Made by a program: the position numbers and the translations under genes. The notes beneath the pieces are model-generated. The model saw only the letters and a program-made list of their open reading frames with translations. It had not been told where the DNA came from and made no database searches. This document shows positions 61,026-64,000 of a stretch of 64,000 bases of DNA, piece by piece; positions within the stretch are counted from its first letter, which is position 1, and the number at the start of each line of letters is the position of its first letter. The stretch lies in NCBI RefSeq assembly GCF_027596085.1, contig NC_072471.1:10294358-10358357 (forward strand), read 5' to 3'. This DNA is from Anoplopoma fimbria. Taxonomy: Eukaryota > Chordata > Actinopteri > Perciformes > Anoplopomatidae.

Positions 61026-63024
61026 ATCCGCCACACTGGATTTCTCCAAAATGAAGATGTTCTCAGTGTCCCACAAGACTGTCTTTGTGGTGGACCACTG
61101 TCCCTACATGGCAGAGTCAAGTCGTCAGCAGGTGGAGTGTGATGTGCTGACGAAGAGTCGAGCTCAAGGGGTTATTCCTTTGGCCCCCGTGTCCAAGTCC
61201 CTGTGGACCTGTGCTGTGGAGTGCTCCATGGAGTACTGCCGGATCCTCTACGATGTCTATCCACTGCACAAACTGGTAAGCCTCCTTTTTTTGTTTGTTT
61301 CATCTCTAGCTGTTTCTCCACCACTGGTTTCAATAAAAAGATGTAACTAAATGAGTATGAATTTGGACATTGTTGAAACTAATGAAACCCTAATCAATGA
61401 GATATCTGAGAAAGTTTAAATCAATGTAGTTACCAGTTATAGTGCACCAATTACTTCAACATTAACATTTTCTGACTTCTCTTTGTTTTACAGATTACTT
61501 ACACTGTGAGTGATTCCGAGTTCCACATCTTGAATAGCTGGAGGCAGGAAGACCAGAGCACTCATGAGGTAATCCGCTGCACACAGAACTCAACGAGAGA
61601 GTTAACAATTCTAACTGATATACAATAAGACTGTTAGTCCTGCTGTGACTGTCATTGCATTTCCAAGCTTTGTTTTTAGCTGCTCCAGTTTGCCATATTT
61701 TTGAGAAGTGCAACATTATTATAAACATCAGTGACCACATGTTTACATTCATCAAATCTTGCAAGACTTGCAATTTAATAATCCCTGTCTCCTCCTCTCT
61801 TGCAGCTCATGTCAGCTCTTGCAGCAGTCGGGCCGCCCAACCCACGAGAGGACCCCGAGTGTTGCAGCATCCTGCACGGGCTGGTTGCTGCGGTGGAGTC
61901 GTTATGCAAGATCACAGAGCTGCAGCACGAGAGGCGCACCTCTATGATGGACACAGCCGAGAGAGTTGCCAATAGGGGTCGCATTATCTGCTTAACCAAT
62001 GCTAAAAGGTAAACACTGTCATTAACACAAGATAAAATAAGATAATCCTTTATTAGTCCCGCAGCGGGGACATTTGCAGGATTACAGCAGCAGAGAGGAT
62101 AGTGCAAACAAGAGACATAGTAAAAAACAAGATCAAAACAAGTATTATAAATAAGTAATCACACAGTAAAGAATATTAAATAAATCAAAAAGTCCAAAAA
62201 AAACAATAACTAAAAATATAATATATACAAACTGAATAATAATAATAATTATTATTATTATTAACATGGTGGAAAATCAACTGAAGCCATCAGCCCCATG
62301 TTGATAGTTTAATTTCCCTCTCAGCAACGCTGTATTGTCACTGTTTTGTACTTTACATGTATTGTATGTGTACATGTATGGACTAATCTTGTGTTTGCCA
62401 TTTACCCTGATAGTTTATATTCAAACAAGAAGCTTAGGTATGTGATATATTATTTAAGACGATGCTAATGCAGTTCTCTTTCTGTGTTCTATCCTAAAGT
62501 GATACTCATGTGCGGATGTTGGAAGACTGCATCCAAGAGACTATTTTAGAACAAAACAAGCTGGCAGCAGGCTCAGACAGGTACGTATCAATGATTTTAT
62601 GATTGTAGCGATTCTTCCCTTTTGAGCACGTGATAAATGACTCATAGTTTTGTTTTCTTGTTTCATACTCATTGTTGTGTGTTTTAGGCTGATGGCCATC
62701 CAGCAATGTGACCTTGTCCTAGTTCACATCCACCCACAGGGTGAGGACACGCTGGTGTCTGACCGGCCGAAGAAAGAGGTGGGTGCTAACAAAGAAGACA
62801 TGAGGTTGTGCGAAAACATGGCACTTAATGCTTACACCATGCCATCATGTCACAGCTGTTAGTTCTCACTGCCTCTTCCTCCCTGGTTGTCTCAGATCTC
62901 CCCTCTGCTCACCAGCGAGGTTCACAGCGTTCGTGCAGGGCGGCACCTTGCCACCAAACTCAACATTCTGGTCCAGCAGCACTTTGACTTGGCCTCCACC
63001 ACCATAACAAACATCCCCATGAAG
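61026..63024 (+). CDS. ints13: Integrator complex subunit 13 (asunder), N-terminal part
   Basis: Coding exons are 61051-61275 (exon begins 61026), 61494-61568, 61806-62008, 62500-62580, 62688-62778 and 62896-63024. They give the first 268 residues of a protein that is about 700 aa in people; the rest lies beyond the window. Seen: a start of MKMFSVSHKTVFVVDHCPYM, then QGVIPLAPVSKSLWTC, ALAAVGPPNPREDPECCSIL, NRGRIICLTNAK and VRAGRHLATKLNILVQQHFD, all characteristic of INTS13/asunder. INTS13 works with INTS10 and INTS14 in an Integrator arm that recruits the complex to RNA and chromatin. It is also needed for dynein localisation in spermatocytes and mitosis. The first strand (TVFVVDHCPYM) fits the opening of a VWA-like fold. 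The gene diverges from ano6. Confidence 0.95.
62031..62195 (-). repeat. retroelement 3'-end fragment, copy 4
   Basis: Same family as 34540-34712, in ints13 intron 3 of the coding part, starting only 22 bp after the exon donor at 62008. Recognised by ATAATCCTTTATTAGTCCC and GCAAACAAGAGACATAG. Confidence 0.75.
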
Positions 63025-64000
63025 GTAAGGGGCTTCTTGTCCTTTTGTTTGGCCTTGCACATGCCACGCCAAATTTCATCTCACATCAACTTTAAATATT
63101 TGATTTCTTTTGCTAGTACACAAATGTTGTTATGTCTAGAATGCAGACCACTCCCTTTTTTTCCCACTTCTTTTTCTTTTTTTTCTTTTCTTTTCTTTAA
63201 CAGCCTTTACGCTACTTCTTTTGCTTGCTTAATCTATATGTATGAGCCCTTCCTCACCGATAATTACTCATGAAACTTTACAGTCTCATCTTTTTGTTTG
63301 CCTCATTTGCATGTTGATTTGACTGTGAATCTGCTGCTGGTTTCATGCTGTATTTTCTGTTTTGCTAGCCCACATTAAATGTTTGCGACCAGGTTAGTAC
63401 TCTTATCACACACACATCAAAGTGAGGAAGGGTCAGAGTTTACACCACCTAGTGTACAGTTTATGTTTGGAGCTCTACTGCTGCAACAGGCTTACAGTGT
63501 CATTCATTTGTTTTGATGTGACAGTTGGTCTAAAGATTTGCTGGTGAGGCTCCAGTAAAGGACAGGCAACTCTGGTCTCATGTGGACACTCAGGGAATGC
63601 AGAGTTTGGGGTCTGCTGGAAAAACGAAAGTATTTTTTTTTAATTAAATGATATAATAACTATTTTGAATCACCATTTGTTTTTAAATATTCCAAATTTT
63701 TCCTAGAAAATGTATTTATTTTGTTGGTTTTAGGATTTCCGCCAAAGACTGATATAAATGGCAGAGTATGAATGTTGCATTAAACTGTTTTATAGAACAT
63801 CTTTGACCAGCGTTGCCTCTTCTGTCAGTGTCTGTCAGGTGTTTACACCTTAAAAATTGCTTAAACTGTCCCCCGGTCTCTGTTTCCCCCATCAGTTCCC
63901 ACCCATCCCCCCTTTAGTGTTTTGGTGTGGTCCTTTGTGTTGTCTGGATAACTTGTTTTTTAAACCTGACCTTTAGCTTTCCTAAAACTGCTATTTTTCC
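63025..64000 (+). other. ints13: ints13 intron, to window edge
   Basis: This is intron sequence after a GTAAGG donor. The next residues expected in the family (EEQH...) were not found, so the next constitutive exon lies outside the window. A T-rich CT tract is at 63150-63200. A 24-nt in-frame segment with splice signals is at 63369-63392. Confidence 0.7.

Noticed and set aside
61775..62107. 110-codon minus-strand ORF over ints13 exon 4
   Set aside because: It is the shadow of a real plus-strand exon joined to the antisense of a retroelement fragment.

Overview
This is vertebrate, almost certainly teleost, nuclear DNA. Genes are split into short exons with GT-AG introns (one GC-AG), and exonic GC is higher than that of the AT-rich introns and spacers. 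The window also holds (CA)n, (ATA)n and (TA)n microsatellites and interspersed repeats of types common in fish genomes. Six protein-coding genes can be read exon by exon. Five lie head to tail on the minus strand; the sixth is on the plus strand and runs off the right edge. I see no prokaryotic features, CRISPR arrays, viral genes, tRNA genes or rRNA genes.

Layout from left to right: 1-3126, nudt4 3' UTR and flank; 3127-12556, nudt4 (minus, 5 coding exons, 186 aa diphosphoinositol polyphosphate phosphohydrolase); 12557-29204, promoter and a 16-kb spacer with repeats but no supportable gene; 29205-33798, ube2n (minus, 4 coding exons, 153 aa, K63 ubiquitin-conjugating enzyme Ubc13); 35787-37786, mrpl42 (minus, 5 exons, 145 aa mitoribosomal protein mL42); 38997-43928, pwp1 (minus, 15 exons, 489 aa WD40 protein); 46388-59278, ano6 (minus, 20 coding exons, 919 aa TMEM16F-type scramblase/channel); 61051-63024, ints13/asunder (plus, first 6 coding exons, 268 aa; the rest is outside the window). 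Every exon junction was phase-checked by hand, and all five complete reading frames close at a stop.

The genes do not form a pathway. They are mostly housekeeping functions (inositol pyrophosphate turnover, ubiquitin signalling, mitochondrial translation, ribosome biogenesis, membrane scrambling, Integrator) in a conserved block. From memory, the human counterparts are all on chromosome 12, with NUDT4-UBE2N-MRPL42 adjacent. ano6 and ints13 are divergent, with start codons about 1.8 kb apart.

I found no novel multi-gene system. The points most worth following up are: an alternative N-terminal exon in ano6; a GC-AG intron in ano6; an acceptor in nudt4 that fixes the extra-Gln form; a 213-bp nearly perfect palindromic element with piggyBac-like ends between pwp1 and ano6; two sister copies of a 227-bp Tc1/mariner-type MITE; several strong hairpins in introns; and full CRE palindromes upstream of both ube2n and pwp1.
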